A DNA stretch of 64,000 bases from positions 8,183,966-8,247,965 of the forward strand of contig ML058433.1 in the NCBI GenBank assembly GCA_003013855.2. Direction: 5' to 3'. Below, piece after piece: positions 1 through 10,738 of the stretch (positions are counted from its first letter, which is position 1; each line of letters begins with the position of its first letter). Position numbers and translations under genes: made by a program. A model generated the notes under the pieces. It ran no database searches and was not told the origin of the DNA. It worked only from the letters and a program-made list of their open reading frames with translations. Source of the stretch: Liriodendron chinense (Eukaryota; Streptophyta; Magnoliopsida; Magnoliales; Magnoliaceae).

Positions 1-1304
1 TCTTTGGAAGATACCGGATCATTAGGTGTTGAGGCCTTCACCGAGTCAGATTTTTCAATAATTTTACCACTTCTAAGAGTGGTAATGGACTTAACATGTT
101 CTAGGTGTTGGCTAGAGGAACCAGGCACACTTATTTCGCATTGTGATTTCGGATTAGGTAGGGGTTGGGCTGGAAGAGTCCCTTCCCTTGCGTTTAAGCG
201 AGCCTTGATTTCCTCCACCGAATTTTTGAGCTCAAGCATTATCGAATGGTTCGATTGGTTTATTTAAGCTTGGCCTTCCATAAACGCTTTTAATGTATCC
301 TCTATAGACTTTTGAGGTGGGGCCATAGGAAATTGCGTTGGGGGCCCCCTTTGAGGATTACTTTGGTTGGTCGTGGGTCCATTCGCCTAATTAAAGTTAG
401 GATGGTTCCTCCAACTAGAATTGTAAGTGTTTGAATTTGTAGTACTAAAAGGTCGTTAATAACTATTCAAAGCGTTCGATTGTTCGTATAAAAGTTCTCA
501 AAAAGCAGGAATTGTTGGACAATCCCTCGTTTGATGCACATTCGAAGCACAAATACCGCAAACAGTTTCAACAACCCCCCTTTGTTGGGTTGTGTCTACT
601 TTCCTTATTTCCACCGCCTCGACTTTTCGTGTGAGATTAGCCACTCTCGCACTCAGATCATCTTCATCATTTAAAACATAAATCCCTCCTTTCTCCTTAG
701 TTTGGGGCTATTTTGAACTTGTCGGCTTTGATGTATCCCATGATTGTGTGTTTTTTGCTAACATATCAAAATAGTCCCAAGTTTCTTCCGTTTCCTTGTT
801 CATGAACTCCTCATTGCACGTCATCTTCACAAATTGGCGCATGGCTGAGTTTAGTCCATCATATAAAAAACTAATCAGCCTCCATCGGTCGTAGCCATGA
901 TGTGGGCATGCGTTTAATAGCTCGTTTTACCTTTCTTAAAATTGGAAGAAGGTTTCATCATCCTTTTGAGTGAAGTTCATAATGGCTCTTCTCAGTGTAT
1001 TGGTTCAATGAGCCGGAAAGAATTTTTAAAGAAACTCCCCAGTCATCTCAGCCCATGTCCCAATAGACCTCGGCTTTAAGGAATGTAGTTATGATTTGGC
1101 CTTCTCTTTCAAGGAGAAAGGAAACAATTTAAGTTTTATAGTATCCTTGGTTACATTGTCATAATGGATTGTGGCAATAACCTCTTTGAAATCCTTGATA
1201 TATAAATATGCGCTTTCGGAGTCGAGTCCATGAAATTTGGAGAGAAGTTGGATCAACTCCAGTTTAAAATCAATGTTCCCCACATTGTGAGGGAAAATAA
1301 TGCA
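1..1304 (-). pseudogene. gag: Athila-like gag remnant (element A)
   Basis: This is the decayed gag of a Ty3/Gypsy Athila-lineage element read on the minus strand. It would have encoded the capsid/nucleocapsid polyprotein. The best preserved piece is at 1089-1283, with the family motif LIQLLSKFHGLDSESAY followed by KLKLFPFSLKEKAKS. Near 60-100 the minus strand reads the downstream TTLRSGK motif typical of Athila gag. Many stops and frameshifts separate the pieces. Only about 56 bp lie between the primer-binding site and the gag core, whereas elements C, D and G have several hundred bp of leader and gag N-terminus there, so that part is deleted. The protein is cut off by the left edge of the window. 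The family call is strong; the exact limits of the broken gene are not. Confidence 0.8.
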
Positions 1305-1363
1305 AGAGAGATTTCACGCCCAATAATTCAGAAAAACTTTCCTTAATTCCATAGCCTCGACCA

Positions 1364-1381
1364 TCCCCGGCAACGGCGCCA
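1364..1381 (-). promoter_or_regulatory. Primer-binding site of element A
   Basis: On the minus strand this reads TGGCGCCGTTGCCGGGGA, the tRNA-Asp-type primer-binding site usual in Athila elements. It lies six bases from the LTR end at 1388, which identifies the neighbouring LTR as the 5' LTR and fixes the element's orientation. Confidence 0.9.
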
Positions 1382-1387
1382 AAAACT

Positions 1388-2995
1388 TGTTCACTCCCCA
1401 AGTATAGAGTTACGAAGTAGTAATAATTCGAAAAGACCGAGTATCGTTCCCTCAAAGATTTATGCATGGGTATTCTCAGAATTTATCTAAAACAACTTAT
1501 AATTAAAATCACATTAAGAACTAAATCTAAACAATAGAGAATTGGGTTTAAACAGTGATTGTGTAAGGTAATAATAATCTAAAAGGCATTAGAGCGCCAA
1601 GGATCCACTTTTGATAGTTTTTAATGAATCAACACAACTAGGTCTCTCGTAACTCAATCGGAATCGAATTCATATCTCTATTCGATCAGAATATAGAGCG
1701 GTTCAATCAACACTTATCTAAAACAGTTACTTGTTCATTGATTCGATTCCACAATAATGCTCAGGCTTGGGCACGGTCAATTGTATAGGCCAAGCCTCTT
1801 TTCAATCTAGTTGAGATTCATAACCATAGCTTTCATTAAATCCTGTCACTAGACTTGACAACGACCAATGATTCGAACTCTAATTAAATCAAAATTAATC
1901 AGCAAACATCTATCTCAGATTATAACAAAAGATTAAAACTTTAGTTTGAATGAGTTTCCACACGAAGATCGTGCCACTGTACATAAGGCAATCAAAGTGT
2001 CTATCATGCTCGGAGTCGATGATAGATCAATGAACTACACAAGCATAAACAATGCCAAAAGGTAAGCTACTAGGTTTAGATTCACTAAGAAGCACATGAG
2101 CCCGAAGTCATCAAGAGATCAAAGTAAAAAACTGAACTAGTACTTTATTCAAACTCATATTAAGCCAAATTCCTCAATCAAAGCATAAAAAGGAAACCTA
2201 AATTGTATCAATCCATCAAAAATGAATCAAAAGTTTCACCTCTTAACCCTAACTAAGAGGTTTTAGTTCATTTCTAACATCCTTGAACTAAAAGCCTCGA
2301 AACCATAAAAACTAACTAAGAACTAGAAGAAAAGCAATAAGAAATCCTTCTCCAAAGCTTCCTTGATCTTCCCCACATCCCAGTATGCTTGGGTATGAAG
2401 TGGAGAGGTCCTTTTATAGGTTTCGGACTCCAATTGCGAAGAACCTTCCAAGAAATCCCACAAAAATAGCGCTTTGCAAAGCAAATTTTAGAGCTTCTCG
2501 GACAAGCTCAGTTACACTGTCGACCGGTTGAACAACTGGTTTGAACCCATGGACGACCGGTCGTAAAATGTCAAATTATGTCCAGCAAGTTTTGAAATTT
2601 TCACCCCTTCTCTGTTGAGTGCTCGACCGGTCTGAGCAACAGTCGACCGGTCGTTCTTGGTCCAGTGAGTTTCGCAGCATGAGATGGGTCTCTGTTGAAT
2701 CACCAACCGGTAGGACGACCGGTCGTGTGCCTTGGCCAACCGGTCAGCTGATCGGTTTATAGTGTACTTGATTACACTTCTTCATTTTCTCCCTTACTTC
2801 TTTCTTTGATCCTTTTGCACTTGGTTCCTTGATCTTCAATGTATGTAAAGTGCTCTTTTTAGCCTTGAATCAGTGAAATCTCCATCTCGTTCATAAAATC
2901 ACAAATCATGCATTAGAGTAGTTTTTTAAACATGCAAACCATACATAATATGTGATGAATTGGGGTTAAAATATGCACAATTTAGAGCTCAACAC
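1388..2995 (-). mobile_element. 5' LTR of Athila-like element A
   Basis: This is a 1,608-bp LTR. On the minus strand it begins TGTTGAGCTCTAAATTGTGC at 2995 and ends GTGAACA at 1388. The primer-binding site follows directly. The minus-strand TATA box CCTATAAAAGG lies at 2411-2421. A cluster of ACCGGT palindromes (2518-2752) sits about 100 bp upstream of it. CTTTT (2996-3000) is the likely target duplication, but its partner is off the left edge. The sequence beyond 3000 is another LTR, so A inserted into LTR B. Confidence 0.9.
2518..2752. repeat. GACCGGTC palindrome cluster in LTR A
   Basis: Copies of (G)ACCGGTC and close variants recur at irregular spacing: CGACCGGTTG, ACGACCGGTCG, TCGACCGGTCT, GTCGACCGGTCG, ACGACCGGTCG and CCAACCGGTC. 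They lie just upstream of the LTR's TATA box. The same arrangement is seen in most other LTRs of the window. Confidence 0.85.
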
Positions 2996-3258
2996 TTTTC
3001 TGGCCCTATAGCTCTGCACTTTGGTTTTCTGACCATTTTAGATGAACTTAATTCCTTCAAGGCTTTTTCTTCACTTCTTTGTCTCATCATATCCTAGTCT
3101 CCTAATCTTTATAAATCCTTCAAATTAGCATTAAATCCTTGAAATCTCTCTTTTACCTATAAACACAAAAGTAAGCATAAGTCTTTAACTTTAATAACTT
3201 AAACTATACAATTGTGCTATGAATTGGGGTTAGAACATGCATAATTCAGGTCTCAACA
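2996..3258 (-). mobile_element. Athila-like LTR fragment B (5' part)
   Basis: On the minus strand the sequence starts TGTTGAGACC at 3258 and runs through the conserved LTR opening (CCCCAATTCAT, then TTTGTGTTTATAGG) for about 260 bp. There it is interrupted by element A. Its 5' end abuts the pol gene of element C, so B inserted into C in the same orientation, as a full element or a solo LTR. The remainder would lie off the left edge. Confidence 0.75.
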
Positions 3259-4702
3259 CTATATCAGTGTACCATGGTGGATGCATAGCAACAAAGAGTT
3301 GTTCATCAGGAAATAAGTCTTTAATGGGTGACTTGTCAATGGAATCGAGTAGGACAATGCGGGATAGATGATCTGCCACCACATTCTCTACTCCCTTCTT
3401 ATCCTTAATTTCTAAGTCAAATTCTTGAAGGAGTAGGATCCATCTAAGAAAACAGGGCTTAGCATCCTTCTTAGAAAGAAGGTACTTCAGTGTTGTATGA
3501 TCCGTGTATATGATGATCTTGGATTCTATCACGTAGGGCCGGAATTTGTCTAAGGCAAAAACTATGGCTAGGAGCTCTTTCTTTGTAGTTGAGTAATTAA
3601 CTTGGGCAAGATTCAGAGTCCTACTCGCATAGTAGATAACATGGAACTTCTTATCTTTCTTTTGTCCTAATACCGCCCCAATAGCATAGTCGCTTGCAGC
3701 TCACAACAGTTCAAAAGGAAGCGGCCAATCTAGTGGTTGCATGATGGGTGCGGTTGTCAACATGCCTTTTAGCTTTGAAAGGCTTCTTGGCATTTGGCAT
3801 TCCACTCGAATTGGTTGTCCTTTTGAAGGAGATTACATAAGGGACGAGAGACTTGGCTAAAGTCCCTAATGAATCGTCTATAAAATCCAGTGTGTACTAA
3901 GAAGGCCCGCACATCGCATATGCTCTTGGGAGGTAGTAGATTAGCAATGATCTCAATTTTGGGTTTGTCCACCTCAATTTCATTTGACGATATGATATGT
4001 CCAAGGACTATTTCCTTTTGTACCATGAAATGACACTTTTCTTAGTTCAACATAAGATTTTTCTCCTCACACCGAGTCAGGACCAACTTTAAGTGGTCAA
4101 GACACTCGTTAAACATGCAACAAAAAACTGAGAAGTTGTCCATGAAAACTTCAAGAAAATGGCTCACCATGTTGAAAAATATGCTCAACATGCATCTCTG
4201 GAAAGTGGTGGGAGCATTACATAGATCGAATGACATTCTTCGGTAAGCAAAGGTACCAAATGAGCATGTAAATGTAGGTTTCTCCTGGTCTTCGGGGCGA
4301 TTTCAATCTGGTTATACCCGAAGTAGCCATCAAGGAAGCAATAGTAGGAATGACCCGCTAACCTCTTTGATCCATGAATAAGAGAGGAAAGTGGTCTTTC
4401 TTAGTGACCGTGTTTAGCTTCCTGTAATCAATACACATGCGCCAATCGATTGTAATTCTTGTCGGTATAAGATCATTGTTGGCGTTCTCTATGATGGTAA
4501 CACCAGACTTCTTGGGGACAACTTGGGTTGGACTCACCCATTGGCTATTCGAGATGGGGTAGATGATACCCACATCTAGTAGCTTGAGCACCTCGGCTTT
4601 AACAACCTCCATCATGTTTGGATTTAACTGCCTTTGGGGTTGACTAGTAGTTTTGGCGTTTTCTTCAAGGTGGATATGGTGAGTACATACCGAAGGGTCC
4701 AT
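3259..4702 (-). pseudogene. pol: Athila-like pol: reverse transcriptase and RNase H (element C)
   Basis: In life this polyprotein segment copies the element's RNA into DNA. Four minus-strand pieces preserve the order. The RT N-terminus is at 4358-4702 (WVSPTQVVPKKSG, then WRMCIDYRKLN). The RT palm is at 4042-4236. The RT thumb/connection is at 3769-4026 (RAFLVHTGFYRRFIRDFS). RNase H is at 3230-3532 (IIYTDHTTLKYLLSKKDAKP, then VADHLSRI), its last codons lying in LTR B. The catalytic FMDD box reads FMDN, so the second aspartate is lost. Integrase is missing because LTR B interrupts just after the PWYTDI motif. The element is clearly dead. Confidence 0.85.
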
Positions 4703-5211
4703 CCTTTTAAAGTCGGTTATGGTCCATCGTATGGCTCCCCTATGTTCTTTGAGTGTCTCATTTAACTTAAGCTCTTGGTCATTTCCTAGGTGGGAATCAA
4801 TAACAATTGGGAATGTCTTATCTTGACTTAATTAATAAGCATATTTCAGCTTAGATGGTAATGGGTTTAGGTCAAGCTTCAGTGGTTGAATATTAGACAG
4901 TAGAGGCTTGGATGTGGTTAATGATAATTTTTCAAATTGAGGCCTCTACCGGCTAGTATCTACTATCGGTCTTTTTCCTTCAATTGCTTGCACTTCGCAT
5001 GTCATGGGGTCGTTTGAGTCCTCGAACTGTGCCAAACATGCCTCCAAACTTTCAGGTGGTTCTAGTTAGAGGAGCTCCTCTTCCTCAAATGATTCAATCA
5101 TGTTTAATTCAGAGAGTTCACCATCCTCATTCCGTTGCTTTCTATACATGTATAACACATTCACCTCCAGTGTCATGTTCCTAAAAGAGGGTTGCATCAC
5201 CCCATTCTGGC

Positions 5212-5500
5212 AATTGATAATTGCGTTTAATGTGGCCAAGAATGGCCGTCCTAAGATAACCAGTATTTGAGTGCTAGTATTAATGACCAGTTGAGTGTCT
5301 AAGACAATAAAGTCTACATGGTAGTAAAATTTATCTACTTAGACTAGCACATCCTCCACCATCTCTCTCAGTACACGGATGGATCTATCAGCGAGTTGTA
5401 ATGTGGTTTTGGTGGGTTTTAGCTCACTAAGACCCAATTGCTCATATACCGAGAATGGGATCAAATTTACGCTTACACCCAAGTTTAACAAGACTCGCTC
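5212..5500 (-). pseudogene. Athila-like aspartic protease region (element C)
   Basis: The minus strand around 5440-5500 reads LLNLGVSVNLIPFSVYEQLG, followed by LQLADRSIRV and a VEDVLV-like motif. This is the retropepsin segment between gag and RT of Athila elements, which processes the polyprotein. The position expected to hold the catalytic aspartate (LLDLGAS) is asparagine (codon AAC), and the adjacent alanine is valine. Reading frames are broken between here and the RT. Confidence 0.7.
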
Positions 5501-5578
5501 AATCCGGTAGTCTCCAATGATGCATGAAATTTCGGGCTACCGGGATCTTTATATTTTGGGGAAGTTTTATATGTGAGG

Positions 5579-5868
5579 ATGGCACTCAATTGCTCATTCA
5601 TAAAGGCTTTTTGATGCGCATTATATTTATGTTTGGTTGTGCATGGGTCTTTTAAGAACTTAGCATAAGAAGGAATCTGCTTGATTGCATCAAGCAATGG
5701 AATATTAATTTTCACTTGTTTGAAAACATTTAAAATGTTGTGAGAGTTTGTAAGAGTTTTAGGTGTAACCAACCTTGATGGAAATAGTGCAATGGGCTTA
5801 TACTCATGTTCCTTTTCCTGTGGGGTTGAGCTAGGTCCATTCTCATTTTTAGAAATTACCGGATCATT
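5579..5868. repeat. 290-bp direct duplication, copy 1
   Basis: This unit matches 5890-6179 from ATGGCACTCAATTGCTCATT through TTAGAAATTAC and GGATCATT with no obvious gap and scattered substitutions. The copies are 311 bp apart, with a 21-bp spacer that itself resembles sequence inside the unit. It duplicates the C-terminal gag coding region of element C. Confidence 0.9.
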
Positions 5869-5889
5869 GTATTTACATTTGGTTGTGCA

Positions 5890-6179
5890 ATGGCACTCAA
5901 TTGCTCATTCAAAAAGGCCTTTTGCTGCACATTGTATTTACGTTTGGTTATGCATGGGTCTTTTAAGAACTTGAAATAAGAAGGAATCTGCTTGATTGCA
6001 TCAAGCAATGGGATGTTGATTTTCATTAGTTTGAAAACTTTTAAAATGTCGTGAGAGTTTGTAAGAGTTTTGGGTGTAACCAACCTTGATGGAAACGATG
6101 CAATGGGCTTGTACTCATGTTCCTTTTCCTGTGGGGCTGAGTTAAGTCCATTCTCATTTTTAGAAATTACAGGATCATT
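5890..6179. repeat. 290-bp direct duplication, copy 2
   Basis: This is the second copy of the duplicated gag segment and the one that continues into the normal upstream gag sequence. Copy 1 continues normally toward protease. Confidence 0.9.
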
Positions 6180-8004
6180 AGGCTTGTCGGCCCTCACCGG
6201 AATAGATTTGTCAATTTATTTTCCACTTCTAAGGGTGGTAATGGATTTTGCTTGCTCCACATGTTGGTTGGAGAGATTAGGGGCGCTTATCTTATTTATT
6301 ATTCTGGGATTCGGCCAAGGTTGGGCCGGAAGGGTCCCTTCCCTAACGTTTAAACGTCCCTTAATTTCTTCAATGAAAACTTTGAGTTCTGGAAACATTT
6401 GTTGATTAGTTTGATTTATTTGCGTTTACCCTTGCATAAACACCTTCGAGGTATCCTCCATACTCATTTGAGGAGGGGCCATGTTTGGCATTACATTTTG
6501 ATTTAGTAGCCCTCTTTTAGTGTTGGTAGGATTGGCTGTAGGGCCATTCTTCCAACTAAAATTTAGGTGATTTCTCCAATTAGGATTATACGTGTTACCC
6601 ATCGGTTCATTGAAAGGCTGTTGATAGCTTTATGTGGTGTATACTTGCTCTTGTAATACTTCTTTAAAAGTAGGTATAGTTTGACAATCTTGTGTGGAGT
6701 GTTCAATAGCGGCACAAATTTCACATATGCTTTCAACATTTTCAGTGGATTTGGAAGGTCCTCCTTTTCTAAATTCCATGGCCTCTATCTTCCTTGTGAG
6801 GCTAGCTATCTTTATATTAACATCCTCATCTTCCCTAAGGATGTAGATCCAACCTTTTTCTTTTTATTGTTGAGGGTGCCTGGGATTACTAGATTTATCG
6901 GTAGTGTCCCATGATTGGGTATTGTTAGCCAAAATGTCTAAGTAACTCCATGCATCCTCAGGATCTTTACTCATGAACTCGCCATTACACATCATTTCTA
7001 CGAACTAGCGAATATTTGAATTTAGTCCATCATAAAAAAAACTTATGATTCACCAAATCTCGTAGCCATGATGCGGACATGTGAGTAGCAGGTCTTTAAA
7101 CCATTCCCAGCTTTGAAAGAAAGCCTCACCCTCTTTTACCAAAAAATTCATGATAGCTCATCTACGAGTATCGGTTTTATGGACCGAGAAGAATTTTTTC
7201 AAGAATTCCCGAGTCATTTCATTCATGTAGCAATAGATTGTGGCCTTAGAGAGTGGAGCCATGCCTTGGACTTTTCTTTCAAAGAGAATGGGAATAATTT
7301 AAGTTTAATTACATCCTCAGTGACATTTGCGTATTGAAGAGTAGCCACCACCTCATCAAATTCTTTCAAATATAAATATAGGCTTTCGAAATCTAGTCTA
7401 TAAACCTTAGGCAAAAGTTGGATTACTCTTGGCTTAAAATCGATTGTTCCAGCATTATGGGGGAAAGTCATACATGAAGGTGTAGAAGACCTTGCCAATT
7501 ACAGGTAATCACATAAGGTCCTAATCAGATGTGCATTTTGCACCTCATTCTCTCCTTGTTCCTTATAAGTCTTATTTGGGTTAGGAGGATGAGTATTGGG
7601 AGGATTTCTCAATGGAGTTTGTTGGTTAGTAGTCATATTGCTTGAACTTGCACTTTCAACTGCTTCTAAATATTTTCGAACTTGTTTATGAACTGAGAAG
7701 CCCTCAACTAGACCTCCTTCGGTTTGGAGACGGTTTGTGTGGTCGCGTTCCCAGCGGGACATAAACCGCGCAAACTACTAAAACCAAAGGAATTTTAAAT
7801 TCTAAAATTAAAAATTAGAAAAACTAAGTTAAAATAATGTTACCTGGATCGATGAACTAATGTTGGGTTAAAGTCCTACAAAACAAAACACAAAACAATA
7901 TTACTTAATTTGAAAAAACTTTAGACAAAACTTTAAATCTAATAATTTGAAAATCCTAACTAATCTAAAACTACAACTGTTGGAACTGAATTAAATCACA
8001 CTGC

Positions 8005-8022
8005 TCCCCGGCAACGGCACCA
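8005..8022 (-). promoter_or_regulatory. Primer-binding site of element C
   Basis: The minus strand reads TGGTGCCGTTGCCGGGGA, the Athila tRNA-Asp-type site with one substitution, six bases inside the LTR end at 8029. Confidence 0.9.
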
Positions 8023-8028
8023 AAAACT

Positions 8029-9422
8029 TGTTCGCTCGCCTCAAGTGTAAGGCTGCGATGTAGTAATAACTCGGTGAGACCGAGATCGATCCACAGGGAG
8101 GGTGATTAACCCAATTCCAATTAGCTTTAACTAGTTTAGAATTTTAAGTGAGATTTGGATTTAATAGAGAATTGAATTTGATGAATGATAAATTCAAAAA
8201 TTTGAACTACACTAAAGCATTCAAGGATCCACTTTTGGTTATTTCTAATGTCTCAATCCAACTTGGTTTCTCAATTACTCAGTCGTCCTATCTCTATTCA
8301 ACCGGAATATAAAGCATTTGAATTATGAAACAGGTTAAGGAAGATGCTTGTTTATTGATTTGATTCCTCATAATAGTGCTCAGGTACTGGCTACACCCAA
8401 TTGTATAGGCTAATCCTTTTTTTTCCAATCAAGTTAAGTTTAAAATCATGGCCTTCATCAAGTCCTATCACTAAACTTGACTAAAGCCAATGATTTGAAC
8501 TTCTATTAGACCAAAATCAATTAGCAAAACTCCTATCTTAGCTTCAGTCAAAGAGATGAGAGCTCTGGATTGATATAGTTCCCACATTAGGATCACATCG
8601 TCGAATACATGGCAATCAAAGAATCTATCATGGCCTAAGTCTATGATAGATTAATGCATTGTACTAATCCAACCAATAAATAGGTAAGTTATTAGATTAA
8701 ATTCACCAAGCATCCCATGAGCCAAGAGACATCAAGAGATCTAAGAAAATCTTAAACTAGAACCTCATTCAAACATTAATCAAATCATTGCTCAACATTG
8801 AATCATTAAAACAAGACCTAGGGTGAATCAATCCATACAAAAACAAACCAAAAGCTTCCCCTCTTAGCTTTAGCTAAGAGATCTAGCCCATCCAAGACAT
8901 GATTGAACTAGAAAATGCAAGAAAAACTAAAATAAACATAAAACTATAAAGAAATCTAAGAAAACTGAGTTGGAGAGACTCCACGTCAAGATCTACCACC
9001 TCCAGCACGTCCAGGGCTCTTCCAAGATGTTTTCAAATGAAGGTGGAGAGGTCCTTTTATAGCAAAAATCAAACCACCGCCATCGTTGCTTGCAAAACAG
9101 ATTTCGACACCTACAATGTCGGACAATTTTTCATGGGTTAGGGCGCCCGACCCTGAGTCTAGGGCGCCCAAACTCCCCTGTTTCTACACTTCTTGGGTTT
9201 GCTCGAGTTTCAATTGCCGTTGATTCCTCTCCCCTTGCTTTGTCTTGGCCGAAACTTGATTCCTCATCATCATGAATCCTTAATTTTGACGTTGAATCAA
9301 GTACAATCTTGCTTCATTACCTATAAACACAAATTCATGCATAAGATGACTATTTTAATAGTTTGAAATATGTAAATGCATGATCAAATGGGGTTTAAAT
9401 ATGCACAATTAAATGCTCAATA
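8029..9422 (-). mobile_element. 5' LTR of element C
   Basis: This LTR of 1,394 bp ends GCGAACA at 8029 on the minus strand. Its outer end at 9422 reads TATTGAGC, so the usual terminal TG has become TA. The TATA box (minus, GCTATAAAAGG) is at 9052-9062. Two perfect GGGCGCCC palindromes lie 80-110 bp upstream, at 9141-9148 and 9162-9169, where other LTRs carry GACCGGTC. Confidence 0.85.
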
Positions 9423-9656
9423 GTTTCATCCGTGCCGCCAGTGAATTGGTGGTTTTCCTTCTTGCTTCGACGCATTTGAACGTCTTTAATCCATCAATCA
9501 CAAGCGTCCTCATCCAAGTGGAATGTCCCGATTGAGAGTTTTCTTTCTTCAAGAATTTGCATGTAATTGAAGCGGTATTCGACATCAGAGAGCAATTCGT
9601 TGATGTGGTCATAGCTATTGAAGATGGGAAGATCTATCACCCTCTTCAAGGGTCGA
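9423..9656 (-). pseudogene. gag: Gypsy-type gag fragment, not Athila
   Basis: One minus-strand frame reads RVIDLPIFNSYDHINELLSD, then QILEERKLSIGTFHLDEDAC ending in DWW. This is the pattern of the Retrotrans_gag capsid domain, in which a conserved DWW or WW closes the helix after 'x-A-x-x-L-x-x-x-A'. It does not match the Athila gags nearby and looks closer to chromovirus-type gags. It is only about 75 codons and is bounded by the LTR of C on one side and an LTR start at 9665 on the other. It is a leftover of an older element into which both inserted. Confidence 0.55.
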
Positions 9657-9664
9657 TATCTTTG

Positions 9665-9867
9665 TGTTAAGCCTTAAATTGTGCATATTTATCTACAATT
9701 TTATGCTTTAATTATCTAAAATAATGCGCTTAAAAACTGACTTTAATGTGTTTTTGTGATTACAAGAGCAAAGGAGAGATGTGAAAAAAAGGAGCTCAAT
9801 AGGGAACAAATGCCTTCCATCAAGCAACGACCTACGGCTTTCCATCATCTTTCATCCATTGGCGTGC
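9665..9867 (+). mobile_element. Truncated Athila-like LTR start (subfamily of H/I)
   Basis: It begins TGTTAAGCCTTAAATTGTGC and continues with a conserved GTGTTTTTGTGATTACAAG segment, closely matching the outer ends of LTRs H and I read on their own strand. It is cut after about 200 bp by the next LTR start at 9868. Confidence 0.7.
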
Positions 9868-10540
9868 TATTGAGCTCTAAATTGTGCCTGTTCTAACCCC
9901 AATTCATCACACATTATGCATAGTTTTGAGTGTAAAAAACCTATCTTAAATGTATTTTTGTGTTTGTAGGAATGAGAGAGACCTCGTGAATTCTATGATA
10001 GAAGAACCTCTTTAGCATGCATTTAAGATCATTAGAAGAAGAGCCAAGAGGTGAAGGAAAGAAGCAAAAAATATGGAGAACAAGAGAAAGAAAAACCTCA
10101 ATTCATTATCTCCACGACCAGTGTCATCCACTGTAGAGGACCGGTCGCCTGACCGGTTGAATTTCTGCAAAATTGGAAGATTTAGGCCAAAACTCACTGG
10201 ACTAAAAGAGTGGGTCGATGACCGGTCACCGGACCAGTTAGCCAGAAGCCATGACCGGTCGTTTGAAGAAGAAAATTTAAAAATCAGTTGAGATTGTTGT
10301 TCTTCAAGCCATGACTGATCAACCAAGGGGCTGCGACCGATCATCTAGCACCCTGACTGCGTAACTCGTCCGCAATTTTCAGAAGATTCTGAGGCGATGG
10401 GGCATTTTTGCTATAAAAGGACACCTCTACTCTCATCTAAAATCATCCTAGAAGAGTTCTAAAGTTGCTGAAGGTGGAGAGGATCCACGTGGAGAGTCTA
10501 CAACTCCTCCGACTTAGGGTTTTTCTAGTTCTTCTATGTT
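9868..10540 (+). mobile_element. Truncated Athila-like LTR (plus)
   Basis: It begins TATTGAGCTCTAAATTGTGC (TG changed to TA), followed by CCCCAATTCATCAC. It carries an ACCGGTC cluster at 10136-10262, then a TATA box in GCTATAAAAGGACACC near 10411-10426. It stops abruptly at about 10540 in AGGGTTTTTCTAG, where a Copia LTR begins. About 900 bp of the LTR is missing. Confidence 0.8.
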
Positions 10541-10738
10541 AGTCTTATGATTGGACCCACTTAAGCTTGAAAGCCGAAGTGTTCTTGCTTAGTTTATATT
10601 ATTAAATTGTATAAGTAGGTGAAAGGAATTTCAAAAAGGTCTTAACCACCCCTAGGACTTAGCCATAATTCTAGTTGCTCCGCATCAAAGCTTCCGCATG
10701 CGTAGAGTCTTAGGTGTTATCAAAGTGACGCAATTTCA
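10541..10738 (+). mobile_element. Copia LTR fragment (3' end)
   Basis: The sequence from TGATTGGACCCACTTAAGCT through AGCCATAATTCTAGTTGCTC to GACGCAATTTCA matches the last 200 bp of the K 5' LTR (28290-28493). It ends with the same CA terminus but is followed directly by element D pol rather than a primer-binding site. It is therefore the right-hand end of an insertion in D whose left part was replaced or deleted. Confidence 0.8.

Larger units (their letters stand above)
5490..7762 (-). pseudogene. gag: Athila-like gag (element C) with internal duplication
   Basis: Gag begins at 7762 with MSRWERDHTNRLQTEGG, the usual Athila start, about 240 bp inside the primer-binding site. The core capsid region follows at 7223-7498 (VIQLLPKVYRLDFESLYLYL, then LKLFPFSLKEKSKAWLHSLR). 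The TTLRSGK motif lies near 6216-6260. The C-terminal part (RLVTPKTLTNSHDILKVFK and relatives) occurs twice, at 5485-5772 and 5856-6197, because of a 290-bp duplication. Frameshifts break the gene into at least five pieces, so no full product is possible. The family assignment is firm. Confidence 0.85.
3259..9422 (-). mobile_element. Athila-like element C (5' LTR, gag, pol; truncated)
   Basis: This is a minus-strand Athila-lineage element. It has its 5' LTR at 8029-9422, the primer-binding site at 8005-8022, gag at about 5490-7762 and protease, reverse transcriptase and RNase H down to 3259. There it is cut by LTR B, just past RNase H, so integrase and the 3' LTR are not in the window. The element inserted into a fragment of a different Gypsy gag (9423-9656). 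It is inactive: gag and pol carry numerous stops and frameshifts, and two catalytic positions are altered. Confidence 0.85.

Noticed and set aside
1364..1381. tRNA gene, from similarity to tRNA-Asp 3' end
   Set aside because: Only the 18-base primer-binding complement is present, next to an LTR end; the same holds for other primer sites.
2996..3258. LTR B as the 3' LTR of element C
   Set aside because: C pol stops before integrase and LTR B starts with its outer TG end directly against pol. An intact element would have integrase and a polypurine tract there.
9665..10738. A complete small element between 9665 and 10738
   Set aside because: The three LTR-like pieces belong to different families and lack matching partners, primer sites and target duplications.
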